DNA of 64,000 nucleotides, taken from Cohnella nanjingensis. GTDB taxonomy: Bacteria; Bacillota; Bacilli; Paenibacillales; Paenibacillaceae. Made by a program: the position numbers and the translations under genes. This document shows, one piece after another, positions 24,662 through 33,941 of this stretch. The stretch lies in contig NZ_JACJVP010000008.1 in the NCBI RefSeq assembly GCF_014212125.1, forward strand, positions 1 through 64,000. Reading direction: 5' to 3'. Each line of letters starts with the position of its first letter. Position 1 is the first letter of the stretch. A model generated the notes under the pieces. The model ran no database searches and had not been told where the DNA came from. It saw only the letters and a program-made list of their open reading frames with translations.

Positions 24662-25002
24662 GCAACAAAAAGTCCACCAAGGTCGAAGAGGTATCGTTCG
24701 ATGTATCTGAGCGAGCTGAGACCGCAACGACCCCGCCGGAGCCGGGCGTCCCCGCCGCGGCGGGACCCCAGATCTATCTCGGGCCGAACATCCCGGGGGG
24801 CCGACTCTTGCAGTCGACGGTGTTCCGGAACGCCATCCCCGCTTACCTGCAGCCTCTTATCCAAGAACAGCCTGACATTGGGGCGCTGATCGTACCGGTC
24901 AGCGACATGGCCGATGTACAGAACCGGATCGTCCAGACAGGGACGGCGGAGTACGTCGCTTATCAAAATCTACTGCAAGGAGGCGTAAGCAATGGCATTT
25001 AA
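24658..25002 (+). CDS. Conserved phage protein upstream of the tail sheath
   Basis: A 114-residue protein with a disordered N-terminal 40 residues (Thr/Pro/Ala-rich) and a C-terminal domain containing IYLGPNIPGGRLLQSTVF. Proteins with this LGPNIPGGRL motif are found directly before sheath genes in several Firmicute contractile phages; the function is unknown. It overlaps the sheath gene by 11 bp in another frame. Confidence 0.55.
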   Translation: MSNKKSTKVEEVSFDVSERAETATTPPEPGVPAAAGPQIYLGPNIPGGRLLQSTVFRNAIPAYLQPLIQEQPDIGALIVPVSDMADVQNRIVQTGTAEYVAYQNLLQGGVSNGI

Positions 25003-26428
25003 TCATGGTGTTACCGTTATTGAGCAAGCGACATCGGTCCTAGCGCCGACGACGGCAACCAGCGGCATCCCATTCGCAGTCGGGACGGCCCCGGTAAACC
25101 TCGCTTCCGCGGGCGTGCCGGCCCATACGCCGGTTCTCGTATACACGTATGCGGAGGCCGTCGCTGCACTGGGCTACTCGGACAATTGGACCGACTATAC
25201 ACTCTGTGAACTAATCTACTCGCATTTTGCGCTCTACGCCAAAGCGCCGATGATTCTGGTCAACGTTTTGGACCCGGCCACTCACAATACGAAAGTCGTG
25301 CCAACTGCGGTGGCCGTCAGCAATCGGGTCGCCACACTGGCCGTGGATGGCGTGCTGCTGCCGACGCTCGTCGTCAAGTCTTCGGATGGCGCCACGACCT
25401 ACACGGCTGCCGATTATACGGCAGCGTTCGACGACAATGGACACGTCATTATCACGACCAAGGATGAGATCCCAGCTAATGCAACGCAGTTGCAGATCGG
25501 CTATGACAAGCTAAATCCTGAAGCCGCTGGTGCGGACGATGTGATCGGCGGTGTGACGGCGCTGGGCGCTTATACAGGTTTCGAGCTGGTCAATCAAGTG
25601 TACCCGCGCTTTGGCATTCTGCCTGATCTGCTAGTGGCTCCCGGATGGTCCCATTTGCCGGCAGTTGCTGCCGTCATGAAGGCTAAGGCCGGTAACATCA
25701 ACGGCAATTTTAAGGCGATGGCCCTCACGGATATCGACCCTTCGAAGCCGTACACGGAGGCGGGGGAGTGGAAGTCGAGCAACAACTACACGGGTCCTCT
25801 GCATATCGCCACGTATCCCATGCTCACGATGGGTGACAAACGATACCACTATTCCAGCCATCTCGCCGGCTTGATTGCCCAAACGGACGCCAGCTATGGC
25901 GGCATCCCATACGCCTCGCCGTCCAACAAGGCACTGCAAGCCGACGGCACAGCGCTGGCTGACGGAACGGACCAGTTTCTGGGCATTGACCAGGCGACGT
26001 ATCTCAATAGCCTAGGCATCGTTACCGCCGTCAATCTCGGGGCGAGCGGCTGGCGGAGCTGGGGCAACAATACGAGCGCGTTTCCAGGCGTGACGGATCC
26101 CAAGGACAGCTTTATCCCCATCCGGCGCATGTTTAACTGGATCGGCAACAGCATCATTTTGACGTACCTGCAAAAGGTTGACGATCCGCTTAACAAGCGT
26201 CTGATCGCGGCCGTGACCGACTCGGTCAACATCTGGCTCAATGGCCTGACGGCATCCGGGGCGTTGCTGGGCGGTCGTGTGGAGTTCCTGGAAGCCGAGA
26301 ACCCGATTACGAACCTGATGGCCGGCAAGGTTACGATCCACGTCTATCTCACCCCACCGGCCCCAGCGCAAGAAATCTCGTTCTTGCTTGAGTACGACAC
26401 GTCTTATCTGTCGGCGCTGTTTGCGTAA
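24992..26428 (+). CDS. Phage tail sheath protein (P2 FI-like)
   Basis: A 478-residue contractile sheath subunit. The N-terminal MAFNHGVTVIEQATSV is typical of FI-type sheath proteins, whose first strand joins the neighbouring subunit. Fold, length and position before the tube gene agree with P2 FI. Contraction of the sheath drives the tube through the target envelope. AAGGAGG precedes the ATG within the end of the upstream gene. Confidence 0.92.
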   Translation: MAFNHGVTVIEQATSVLAPTTATSGIPFAVGTAPVNLASAGVPAHTPVLVYTYAEAVAALGYSDNWTDYTLCELIYSHFALYAKAPMILVNVLDPATHNTKVVPTAVAVSNRVATLAVDGVLLPTLVVKSSDGATTYTAADYTAAFDDNGHVIITTKDEIPANATQLQIGYDKLNPEAAGADDVIGGVTALGAYTGFELVNQVYPRFGILPDLLVAPGWSHLPAVAAVMKAKAGNINGNFKAMALTDIDPSKPYTEAGEWKSSNNYTGPLHIATYPMLTMGDKRYHYSSHLAGLIAQTDASYGGIPYASPSNKALQADGTALADGTDQFLGIDQATYLNSLGIVTAVNLGASGWRSWGNNTSAFPGVTDPKDSFIPIRRMFNWIGNSIILTYLQKVDDPLNKRLIAAVTDSVNIWLNGLTASGALLGGRVEFLEAENPITNLMAGKVTIHVYLTPPAPAQEISFLLEYDTSYLSALFA

Positions 26429-26444
26429 AAAAAGGAGGGTTCAC

Positions 26445-26963
26445 ATGCCAACAAGAACAGAACGCGTTGTTGATTACTCAGTGTTTCTCAATGGCACTGA
26501 TTACTTAGGCACGTCAACGGTAACGATGCCGGAGATCACGTACCTCGCGGACACGATCAAGGGTGGCGGTATCAGCGGCGAGGTCGAGGCGCCGTCGCCC
26601 GGCCAGACAGGCGCCATGACGTTGACGCTGAACTGGCGGACCACGGAGCCATCTGCGGCCGCTTTGCTGGCGCCGAAGGTACATGCGCTCGATCTCCGAG
26701 CGTCTATTCAGACGTTCGATCCGACCAAAAATGAATATAAGGAAGTCCCATTTAAGGTATCGGTTCGCGCACGGCCGCTCTCGATGTCGCTCGGCAACCT
26801 AGAACCGGCTGCGGCCATGGATACCGCAAACACCTTCTCCGTCACTTACATCAAGGTACTGCTTGATGGAAAAGAAGTGCTTGAGATCGACAAATATAAC
26901 TACATCCATAAGGTTGACGGATTTGACTATCTAGCCGTGACAAAGGCCAATCTTGGACTGTAA
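26445..26963 (+). CDS. Phage major tail tube protein (P2 FII-like)
   Basis: A 172-residue tube subunit. The C-terminal stretch DGKEVLEIDKYNYIHKVDG ending KANLGL closely parallels the end of P2 FII (DGKELVEID...KVNG...NIGL). It polymerises as hexameric rings inside the sheath. The ATG at 26445 has AGGAGGG upstream; the longer frame from 26388 would overlap the sheath gene end without a ribosome-binding site. Confidence 0.92.
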   Translation: MPTRTERVVDYSVFLNGTDYLGTSTVTMPEITYLADTIKGGGISGEVEAPSPGQTGAMTLTLNWRTTEPSAAALLAPKVHALDLRASIQTFDPTKNEYKEVPFKVSVRARPLSMSLGNLEPAAAMDTANTFSVTYIKVLLDGKEVLEIDKYNYIHKVDGFDYLAVTKANLGL

Positions 26964-26976
26964 AGGGGAGAGCAAA

Positions 26977-27321
26977 ATGGCAAACGAAGATCGGATAGAA
27001 GAGGCAGCCGAGCAGCAATCCGATCCTATGGCGGAGGTATACACCTTCGCCCGCCCTGTCTCTTTTGACGGAGAGCTATTTGCGGATGTCACGCTCGATT
27101 TCGATAAGCTGAGCGGAGAGGATATCTTGGCATGCGACCGGCAGTATCGCTCCGAACAAGGGCGGTCCGGCGGGGTGTCTCTCGCGCCTGAAATGGACAA
27201 GTCCTATCAGGCTTACATCGTGGCGAAGGCGGCCAGCGTACATGTTGGGCTCATTTTGGCCGCGTCGGCCAAAGACTTCACACGACTGACCTTGAGGGCC
27301 CGAAATTTTTTGCTGCTGTAG
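26977..27321 (+). CDS. Tail assembly chaperone, short form (gpE-like)
   Basis: A 114-residue protein with a hydrophilic N-terminus and a conserved core (SFDGELFADVTLDFDKLSGEDILACDRQY). P2 gpE-type chaperones coat the tape measure during tail assembly and are made in two lengths. AAAGGGGAG lies 6 bases before the ATG at 26977. The frame ends just after a T TTT TTG slippery site, as in P2. Confidence 0.8.
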   Translation: MANEDRIEEAAEQQSDPMAEVYTFARPVSFDGELFADVTLDFDKLSGEDILACDRQYRSEQGRSGGVSLAPEMDKSYQAYIVAKAASVHVGLILAASAKDFTRLTLRARNFLLL

Positions 27322-27470
27322 GTGTGGAGAGCTGCAGTGGGTTGAGAAAACTCACTGCAGCTTTAGCCATGCATACGCATACGCCAATCTCTTTTTACCT
27401 AGGGCTGTCGCTCGTAGATTTAAGGTTGTGGACGGAAGACATCGCTGATTTGACAGGAAAGAGGGGTTAG
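26977..27470 (+). CDS. Tail assembly chaperone, -1 frameshift product (gpE-E'-like)
   Basis: A -1 shift at T TTT TTG (27306-27312) bypasses the stop at 27319 and continues through about 52 codons to a TAG at 27468-27470. The extension reads AAVGVESCSGLRKLTAALAM...SFYLGLSLVDLRLWTEDIADL, with the Trp/Asp-rich ending typical of E' domains. The reading frame of the extension has no start codon with a ribosome-binding site of its own, and the tape-measure gene follows 5 bp later, as expected for the P2 arrangement. Confidence 0.8.
27303..27361 (+). promoter_or_regulatory. Programmed -1 frameshift site with downstream hairpin
   Basis: The zero-frame codons AAT TTT TTG give the canonical heptamer T TTT TTG (27306-27312); A AAT TTT (27303-27309) overlaps it and is also slippery. 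Eighteen nucleotides downstream, GCTGCAGTG (27331-27339) pairs perfectly with CACTGCAGC (27353-27361) to form a possible stimulatory stem-loop. Confidence 0.8.
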
Positions 27471-27475
27471 CACAA

Positions 27476-30460
27476 ATGCCAGGACTTAGTAAAGAAGTCG
27501 ATATCGTTTTTAGGCTCCAGGGGCTGATGGACTCCTCTTTCCGCCAGTCAACGAGCAGTGCCAAGCGCCGCATTGAGGAGCTCGAGAAGGCGCTGCAGGA
27601 GGTGAACAGCCGAGGTGATATTGCCGATCTCCGCCAAGATGCAGATCAGGCGGATCAATCTTTTAGCGACCTTCAGAAAAGTGCAGGAGCCTTCCGGGAT
27701 ACGCTAAAAAGCGTGGCCAAATTTACCGGCATCCCCAGTGCCGCTGATTCGTTCAAGAAAATGGTCGGATCTGTCGGAGACTTTGAGAATGGCATGGCTC
27801 AGCTCCAGGCCTCTACAGGCGCATCCGCAGCAGAGATGCAGGCGATGGAGAAGATCGCGGAAGATCTTTACAAGATGCCTATGGGCGACAGGTTTGACGT
27901 TTTATCGGAAGCCATCGGAAAAGTCCGGCAGGTGACGCTACAGTCCGGCGGGGCATTAGAGGAAACAACAAAAAACGCACTCATCTTCCGTAATGTTTTC
28001 AAGGGAGAAATTACGGAGTCGGTCCAGACAGTCGACACCATGATGCGTAATTTCGGCATCACGAGCACCGAGTCCTTTAACCTGCTGGCACAGGGGGCGC
28101 AAAAGGGACTTAATAACGCTGGGGGACTGCTCAATAGTGTGAAGGAGTACGCGCCGCAATTTGCTGCGCTTGGCTACTCGGCTAACGAAATGTTCGATAT
28201 GTTCAGCGCCGGGCTCGCGTCTGGCGGTTTGAATTTGGAGAAGGTTGGCGCCGCTGCGGAGAAGTTCAATTCCGGGCTCCAAGAAGGCAGTAAGACGACC
28301 AGTGACGCGATGGCTGTTCTCTTTGCTCCAGACCATATTGTCGAATGGACGAACGCTCTCACCCAGGGAGGGAAGAAGTCTTCCCAGTACATGGAGCTGG
28401 TTGGCAAGGTAGGGAAAAAGACCGGCGAACAGATGGTTGCGAACCTCCGCAAAGGCAGCAAGACGGCAAGCGAAACCTTCACGGTAGTGCAATCGGTCAT
28501 GGGCGAAGGTCAGCATATCCTTGATGGTCTCTCGGAAGGCTCTATCAAGGGAAAAGATGCCATGAACGCCGTCATCTTGCGATTGCAGGAAATCAAGGAC
28601 CCGCTAGAGCGCAATCAACTCGGCGTTGCTCTGTTTGGTACGCAGTTCAAGGATCTGGAAACCAATGTGGTCGCGGCAATGGGTACGACCCGAAACCAGT
28701 TTGACATGGCCAAGGCAACGATGGACGAAGTCGCCAAGGTCAAGTATGACACGATTGGTAAGGACTTTCAGACCATTGGGCGGCAACTGATGACGGAGCT
28801 CGTCATTCCCATCGCCGAGGATCTGATGCCGGCTCTGGGGCATCTCGCTGACTGGGCAACGGACAACAGCGAGGTCGTCCAGGCGCTGGCCCTCGTCGTG
28901 CCGGCTGCATTAATCGGGAAAAATGTATACAAGCTTGTGCAAGGCATTGGCCAGGTGGCGGGTGCGGCAGCGGGGGCAGCCGGAGCTGCGGGCAGTTTCG
29001 GCGGCGCGATAGCCTTGCTAACCAATCCCGTGGGACTGGCTATCGGCGGCGTCGCCGCGTTGACGCTGGGTGTGATGGCGTACAAACAACACCAGGAGAA
29101 CGTCCGCCAAGATCTCATCCATATGGGCGATGATTTAGATGCTGCAGCCCAGCGGTATCAAGCGGTGGCCGACAAGGCCAAGCAAACGAATGACTTGGTG
29201 TGGGAGTACAACAACCTCAGCACGGCAGTTCAGGGTAACACGGACAATACGGAGCAACTCGTCAGCAAAAAGGAACGTCTGGCCGACATCACCAAGCAAC
29301 TGCAAGACATGTATCCCAAAATAATCACGCAATACGATATTGAGAACGACAAAATCAAAGAAAAGCTTGGATTGCTTAAGCAAGAGTCCGATGCAGACAG
29401 AGCGTACACCAAGCTCAAGCTTGAAAGAGAGGTTGCGGATAAAAGCCGCGATCAACCGAAGCTGGAAAAAGAGTATCAGAAACTTAAGGAACAGGCGGCC
29501 GAAGCGGATAGTCAGCGAAGCATCATCGATTCGACACTTCCCGTATTGAAGGAGTACCAGGTAGAGTTTCATAAGCTACTTGCGGACGAGCCTACCGAAC
29601 AAACAAGGGAAAAGTTGGATGCTTTGCAGCAAAAAATCAATGAGGCTGCCGAGGTGGTTGGTCTACATTTCAATCATCTGGCTGACTTCGACGCACAGAT
29701 AAAGAAGTTGGAGGACAAGCGAGTCGACGCGATCGATGCGCAACTCGAGACGCAAGATGAGTTGCGGGCGGCCAGCTCCAGCTACCAGGAACTCTACGAC
29801 GCACAAAAGAGTCTCATCGAGCTCAACCTGGGTGGGAGTTTAGAGGAGCAGGCCAAGAACTTTAACAGCTTGCCGGACGAGCAGAAGTCCCGGTTCATGG
29901 AAGCGCTGGCCGCAATAAATGAACTGAATCGACAAATGGATCTGCTGCCGTTTGAAAAAAAGATCAACGTGGATGTGCTCTATCAGTCCTCCGGCCTCGA
30001 ACAGCCGCCAGGGACCGGATCAAAGCCGCTTATTGACTCCCCGGACGCATTTAAACTTATGCTCCCGGATGCGTTTGAGCTTAAACTCCCGGAAGCGGCT
30101 AAGCCCCCGTATGCAGCTAAGCCGCCGGAGACGTTTAGGCCCCCGTTCCTGCGCACATATGCGGACGGCGGCTTCGCCAACACGCCATCTATTTTTGGCG
30201 AGGCCGGTCCCGAGATCGCGATTCCGCTCAATGACAAGCCTCGATCTCATACCTTGCTGGATATGGCGAACAGGATGATGGGCCGGGGCGACAGCAACCA
30301 GGTAGAAACGAACATCACTTGGGCTCCGAGCATTGTGATTCAGGGCGGTGACCCGGGTATAGAGCAAAAGATGAGAGGGGTACTTTCGGATTCGCAGGCT
30401 GGTTTTGAGCAGTTCTTGAAGCAGAGGCAGGAACGCAGGGAGAGGGTGAGCCTACGATGA
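27476..30460 (+). CDS. Phage tail tape measure protein (gpT-like)
   Basis: A 994-residue tape measure. The N-terminal half contains helical and phage-typical segments. A hydrophobic, Ala/Gly-rich stretch lies at about 465-535, and long charged coiled-coil helices follow at about 560-790. The C-terminus carries ADGGFANTPSIFGEAGPEIAIPL, a common ending of these proteins. Its length sets tail length: at about 0.15 nm per residue, roughly 150 nm (family rule, approximate). Confidence 0.9.
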   Translation: MPGLSKEVDIVFRLQGLMDSSFRQSTSSAKRRIEELEKALQEVNSRGDIADLRQDADQADQSFSDLQKSAGAFRDTLKSVAKFTGIPSAADSFKKMVGSVGDFENGMAQLQASTGASAAEMQAMEKIAEDLYKMPMGDRFDVLSEAIGKVRQVTLQSGGALEETTKNALIFRNVFKGEITESVQTVDTMMRNFGITSTESFNLLAQGAQKGLNNAGGLLNSVKEYAPQFAALGYSANEMFDMFSAGLASGGLNLEKVGAAAEKFNSGLQEGSKTTSDAMAVLFAPDHIVEWTNALTQGGKKSSQYMELVGKVGKKTGEQMVANLRKGSKTASETFTVVQSVMGEGQHILDGLSEGSIKGKDAMNAVILRLQEIKDPLERNQLGVALFGTQFKDLETNVVAAMGTTRNQFDMAKATMDEVAKVKYDTIGKDFQTIGRQLMTELVIPIAEDLMPALGHLADWATDNSEVVQALALVVPAALIGKNVYKLVQGIGQVAGAAAGAAGAAGSFGGAIALLTNPVGLAIGGVAALTLGVMAYKQHQENVRQDLIHMGDDLDAAAQRYQAVADKAKQTNDLVWEYNNLSTAVQGNTDNTEQLVSKKERLADITKQLQDMYPKIITQYDIENDKIKEKLGLLKQESDADRAYTKLKLEREVADKSRDQPKLEKEYQKLKEQAAEADSQRSIIDSTLPVLKEYQVEFHKLLADEPTEQTREKLDALQQKINEAAEVVGLHFNHLADFDAQIKKLEDKRVDAIDAQLETQDELRAASSSYQELYDAQKSLIELNLGGSLEEQAKNFNSLPDEQKSRFMEALAAINELNRQMDLLPFEKKINVDVLYQSSGLEQPPGTGSKPLIDSPDAFKLMLPDAFELKLPEAAKPPYAAKPPETFRPPFLRTYADGGFANTPSIFGEAGPEIAIPLNDKPRSHTLLDMANRMMGRGDSNQVETNITWAPSIVIQGGDPGIEQKMRGVLSDSQAGFEQFLKQRQERRERVSLR

Positions 30461-30660
30461 TCTATCGTACACTGCAAGGCGATACCTGGGATGGCATAGC
30501 CTTTAAGCTGTATGGGGACGCCAAGCTGATGACGCTCCTGATCAATGCCAATCCCGACCATGCCCAGACGGTCATTTTCAGCGCCGGCGTGCAGCTCAAG
30601 GCCCCCGACCGGCCGGCCGAGACGGCGGACGATCTGCCGCCATGGCGCCGGGAGGGTTGA
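30457..30660 (+). CDS. Tail protein X (LysM-like, gpX)
   Basis: A 67-residue protein of the P2 gpX family. It has the LysM-like pattern YRTLQGDTWDGIAFKLYGD then LINANPDHAQTVIFSAGVQLKAP. It overlaps the tape-measure stop (ATGA). In P2-type tails gpX binds near the central hub. Confidence 0.88.
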   Translation: MIYRTLQGDTWDGIAFKLYGDAKLMTLLINANPDHAQTVIFSAGVQLKAPDRPAETADDLPPWRREG

Positions 30661-30663
30661 CCC

Positions 30664-31689
30664 ATGGCGCAGATGCAGGATGCCCGTCGGGCGATGCTGG
30701 TACTCACTTACAACGGCAAGGACATCAGTAGCGATATAGCCAAATCCTTGCTTAATTTTACGTACACGGATGAGACGGGCCTGCTTGATGATCTGGATAT
30801 TACGCTTGAGGATCGGGAGCGCAAGTGGCAGGGTTCCTGGACACCCGCCGCCGGCGATCGGATCAAGGCCGAGATCCGTACCATTAACTGGATCGGCCCG
30901 GGCGAGATCAAGAGCCTGCCGCTCGGATCGTTTGAGGTCGACTCGGTCAACGTCAACGGCCCGCCGGACACCGTAACGATTCGTGCCGTTTCGCTGCCTA
31001 ACGGATCCGCCAAGCTGGAGAAACGGTCGAGGTCCTGGGAGAAGACAACGCTCAAGACGGTTGCCACGGAGATCGCGAAGCGCGCGGGCCTGTCGCTGCT
31101 CTACGAGGCGTCGGATAACCCGTCTTACGATCAGTTGCAACAGACCGAGCAGTCCGATCTGGGATTTCTCCAAGACGCGGCGACGAGGGAAGGGATTGCG
31201 CTCAAGGTATCCGGCTCCAAGCTAGTCCTCTTTAGCGAGTACACCTACGAGCAAAAAGCTGCAGTCGCCACGTTTACGCGGGGCACCGATGACGTGACTT
31301 GTTACGGGTTCACTTGGTCGACGAACAATGCAGCATACCGTGCTTGCACGGTGAGTTACACCAATGTCAAGACCAAAAAGGCCGTTTCAGTCACTTATAC
31401 GCCCACTGCCGCACCTAAGACAGGGCCGGTCCTCAAGCTCAACGAGCAAGCTGACACGCAGGCGGCGGCACTCCGCCTGGCGCGCATCCGGCTCCGTGAA
31501 AAGAACAAAGAGGTGGGCAAAGGCTCGCTGCAGCTTATGGGCGATATCCGAATGGCGGCCGGGCTCACGATTAACGTCAAAGGCTGGGGCAAGTACGACG
31601 GCAAGTACATCATTGTCTCCGCGCGACACGCGATTGACGGCAGCGGATATAAGACGGATCTTGACATCAGAAAAGTATTGGGGTGGTAG
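30664..31689 (+). CDS. Phage late control protein D / baseplate hub (gpD-like)
   Basis: A 341-residue hub protein related to P2 gpD and the N-terminal part of VgrG/gp27. Segments include the LEDRERKWQGSWTPAAGDRI pattern and a LysM-like middle (TLKTVATEIAKRAGLSLLYEA). It links the tube to the central spike. GGGAGGG lies upstream of the ATG and the spike gene follows directly. Confidence 0.88.
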   Translation: MAQMQDARRAMLVLTYNGKDISSDIAKSLLNFTYTDETGLLDDLDITLEDRERKWQGSWTPAAGDRIKAEIRTINWIGPGEIKSLPLGSFEVDSVNVNGPPDTVTIRAVSLPNGSAKLEKRSRSWEKTTLKTVATEIAKRAGLSLLYEASDNPSYDQLQQTEQSDLGFLQDAATREGIALKVSGSKLVLFSEYTYEQKAAVATFTRGTDDVTCYGFTWSTNNAAYRACTVSYTNVKTKKAVSVTYTPTAAPKTGPVLKLNEQADTQAAALRLARIRLREKNKEVGKGSLQLMGDIRMAAGLTINVKGWGKYDGKYIIVSARHAIDGSGYKTDLDIRKVLGW

Positions 31690-31691
31690 CG

Positions 31692-32090
31692 ATGATTTAT
31701 ATTGGACAAGTCTCCAAGGCCGACCCGGCCGCCGGCGCCGTGCGGGTTACCTTCGCGGACAGAGACGGCCTTGTAACAAGCGAGCTGCCGGTGATCAGGC
31801 CGGGGGGCTGGGGGCATGAGATCGCCATCCCGGAGCCCGGCGAGATGGTCCTGTGCGTCTTTTTGGACGTGAGCCGTACCGCAGGCTTTTGCCTCGGCAC
31901 GTACGGCGATCCGCCAGGAACGGCGGATCAGCGCGGAACGTGGTTTGAGGACGGAAGTCACGTCTATTACGACCGTACGGTAAAGCAACTGATCATCAAA
32001 GCCGTCGGCGGCGCTCAGATCACCGGCAATGTGAGCGTCACAGGCAACCTTAACGTGTCCGGCGGCCTTACGACGGGATCGCGCGCATGA
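31692..32090 (+). CDS. Baseplate assembly protein V / central spike (gpV-like)
   Basis: A 132-residue protein with the OB-fold start of gpV/gp5-type spikes (MIYIGQVSKADPAAGAVRVTFADRDG), followed by a short repetitive beta-helix end (GGAQITGNVSVTGNLNVSGG). The ATG at 31692 has GGGGTGG 6 bases upstream; a GTG at 31683 overlaps the hub stop. The very short spike is compatible with a membrane-puncturing tip. Confidence 0.85.
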   Translation: MIYIGQVSKADPAAGAVRVTFADRDGLVTSELPVIRPGGWGHEIAIPEPGEMVLCVFLDVSRTAGFCLGTYGDPPGTADQRGTWFEDGSHVYYDRTVKQLIIKAVGGAQITGNVSVTGNLNVSGGLTTGSRA

Positions 32091-32485
32091 ACAAGCTTGG
32101 AAGCCTCGGTCCCGTCGTTTTTATCGTCTCGGAGGGCGCGACGCGTACGATTGACGATTTCCAACGCAGCGCGGGGGGCCGATGGGCGCAACACGATATC
32201 ATCGGCCAAAAATCCAAAAAGCAATGGCTGGGTCCCGGGGCGGATACGGTGACGTTCTCCGTCCTTTTCGACGTCCGGTTCGGGCTCCATCCACGCAAGG
32301 AGATTGACCAGTTAACAGAGCTCGAGCGCGCCGGCAAGGCGTTGCCGCTCGTCCTCGGCCGCAAGGGCATCGGGGTGGGGCTGTGGGTCATCACATCTAT
32401 GACGCAGGCTTGGAACACGCTGGACGGCGATGGCAATGTGCTGTCGGCGACAGTTAACTTGACCTTGGAGGAGTATGTCAAATGA
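32087..32485 (+). CDS. Phage tail protein U (gpU-like)
   Basis: A 132-residue protein matching the P2 gpU family pattern: N-terminal LGPVVFIVSE, a Trp/aromatic core (GGRWAQHDIIGQKSKKQWLG) and the P2-like TFSVLFDVRFG. In P2 gpU is a tail-completion or baseplate-region protein; here it is displaced to the position after V, as in other Firmicute P2-like tails. It overlaps V by ATGA. Confidence 0.8.
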   Translation: MNKLGSLGPVVFIVSEGATRTIDDFQRSAGGRWAQHDIIGQKSKKQWLGPGADTVTFSVLFDVRFGLHPRKEIDQLTELERAGKALPLVLGRKGIGVGLWVITSMTQAWNTLDGDGNVLSATVNLTLEEYVK

Positions 32486-32814
32486 TCTATACCGTAGACA
32501 TGACCGCGCCCTCGGCCATCCAGTTTGCGCCAAGCAGCTTGATTGACGAGGTGGCGCAAAATATTCGCACGATTCTGGCGACGCCGCTCGGCAGCGCGCC
32601 GTTCGCGCGGGACATCGGATTGGATTATTCGCTGATCGACGAGCCTGCGCCGATCGCCGAAGCGCGCTTAATCGGCGCGATCACGACGGCCATCGCCGCT
32701 CAGGAGCCGCGCGCCATCGTGACCGATGTGATCGTTAAGCCCGTCGCAGGGGACGCTTGGACCGGGACGCTGCCCGCCGTCGTAAGGTTCCGAGTGTCCG
32801 AGGGGGTGGCGTGA
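32482..32814 (+). CDS. Baseplate wedge protein W (gp25/gpW-like)
   Basis: A 110-residue gp25-like protein. The family core is visible as EVAQNIRTILATPLGSAPFARDIGLDYSLID, including the GSAPFARDIGLD segment typical of the gp25 lysozyme-like fold without catalytic activity. It starts sheath assembly at the baseplate. ATGA overlap with U. Confidence 0.9.
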   Translation: MIYTVDMTAPSAIQFAPSSLIDEVAQNIRTILATPLGSAPFARDIGLDYSLIDEPAPIAEARLIGAITTAIAAQEPRAIVTDVIVKPVAGDAWTGTLPAVVRFRVSEGVA

Positions 32815-33941
32815 TGCAGTACGTCGATCTACCGGATATCCAGATGGTGCCGGAGGATGCCGCGAGCATCCAGCAAAACATCATTACGGTTTATGAGGGC
32901 TTGACCGGGCGCACGCTGCAGCCTGGCGATCCGGTCCGTCTCTTTTTATCATCGCTGGCAACCATCGTCGTACAGCAGCGGGTGTTGATCAACCAGACGG
33001 CCAAGGCCAACTTACTGCGATACGCGTCCGGCGTGTTGCTCGACCATATGGCTGCAGCTTACGGCGTGAAGCGTCTCGACCCGGCCCCGGCGATCACCAA
33101 GCTGCAGTTTACGCTCTCGATCCCGCTGACATCGGCGATGCCGATTCCCGCAGGCACACGCGTAGGCGCGCAGGGCGCCGCCGGTTCGATCTACTTTGCG
33201 ACGACGGACTATTTCGAGATTCCGGCGGGGGCGACGACGGGCACTGTGACGGCTGCCTGCGCCACGCTCGGTCTGACCGGCAATGACTTTTTGCCTGGTC
33301 AAATCAGCGTATTGATGGACCAACTGCCGTTCGTTCAAGCGGTGACCAACTTGACCGAGAGCAGCGGCGGCGCAGCCGCCGAGAAGGACGAGGATCTGCG
33401 CACGCGTATCCGCACGGCGCCGGAATCGTACAGCACGGCCGGGCCGCGCGGAGCGTATGAGTTCTGGGCCAAGACCACTTCGGCGGCGATCGCGGACGTG
33501 CACGCGTATTCGCCATCCGACGGCGAGGTGACGATTGTGCCGCTGCTGGCCGGGGGCATCATCCCCGGACAGGACGTGCTCGACGCGGTCGCGGAGACAT
33601 TGGAGGATCGCGGGATTCGGCCGTTGACCGACAAGGTGACGGTAGTCGCGCCCATGCCGGTCTCCTACGACACGGCGGTGACGTACTACATCAACCGTGA
33701 ACGGTCCGCCGAAGTGACGGGGATCCAGACTGCGGTCGCGGAGGCGGTCTCCGCCTATCAGCTTTGGCAAAAGTCGCGGCTCGGGCGGGATATCAATCCC
33801 TCTGAGCTCATCGCCCGCCTCATGGCCGCCGGCACGATGCGCGTGGTGGTCACGTCGCCGGTGTTTACCGAGCTGGATGCGACGCAGATCGCCCAGGACG
33901 GCGCGACTCATATCGTCTATGGGGGCCTCGTCGATGACTAA
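32814..33941 (+). CDS. Baseplate assembly protein J (gpJ-like)
   Basis: A 375-residue baseplate wedge protein. The core includes LRYASGVLLDHMAAAYGVKR, GTRVGAQGAAGSIYFATTDY, the conserved GGAAAEKDEDLRTRI and GPRGAYEFWAKTTS segments. The start ATG overlaps the TGA of W (TGATG); a longer frame from 32757 would lie inside W. The C-terminal residues overlap gene I. Confidence 0.92.
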   Translation: MQYVDLPDIQMVPEDAASIQQNIITVYEGLTGRTLQPGDPVRLFLSSLATIVVQQRVLINQTAKANLLRYASGVLLDHMAAAYGVKRLDPAPAITKLQFTLSIPLTSAMPIPAGTRVGAQGAAGSIYFATTDYFEIPAGATTGTVTAACATLGLTGNDFLPGQISVLMDQLPFVQAVTNLTESSGGAAAEKDEDLRTRIRTAPESYSTAGPRGAYEFWAKTTSAAIADVHAYSPSDGEVTIVPLLAGGIIPGQDVLDAVAETLEDRGIRPLTDKVTVVAPMPVSYDTAVTYYINRERSAEVTGIQTAVAEAVSAYQLWQKSRLGRDINPSELIARLMAAGTMRVVVTSPVFTELDATQIAQDGATHIVYGGLVDD

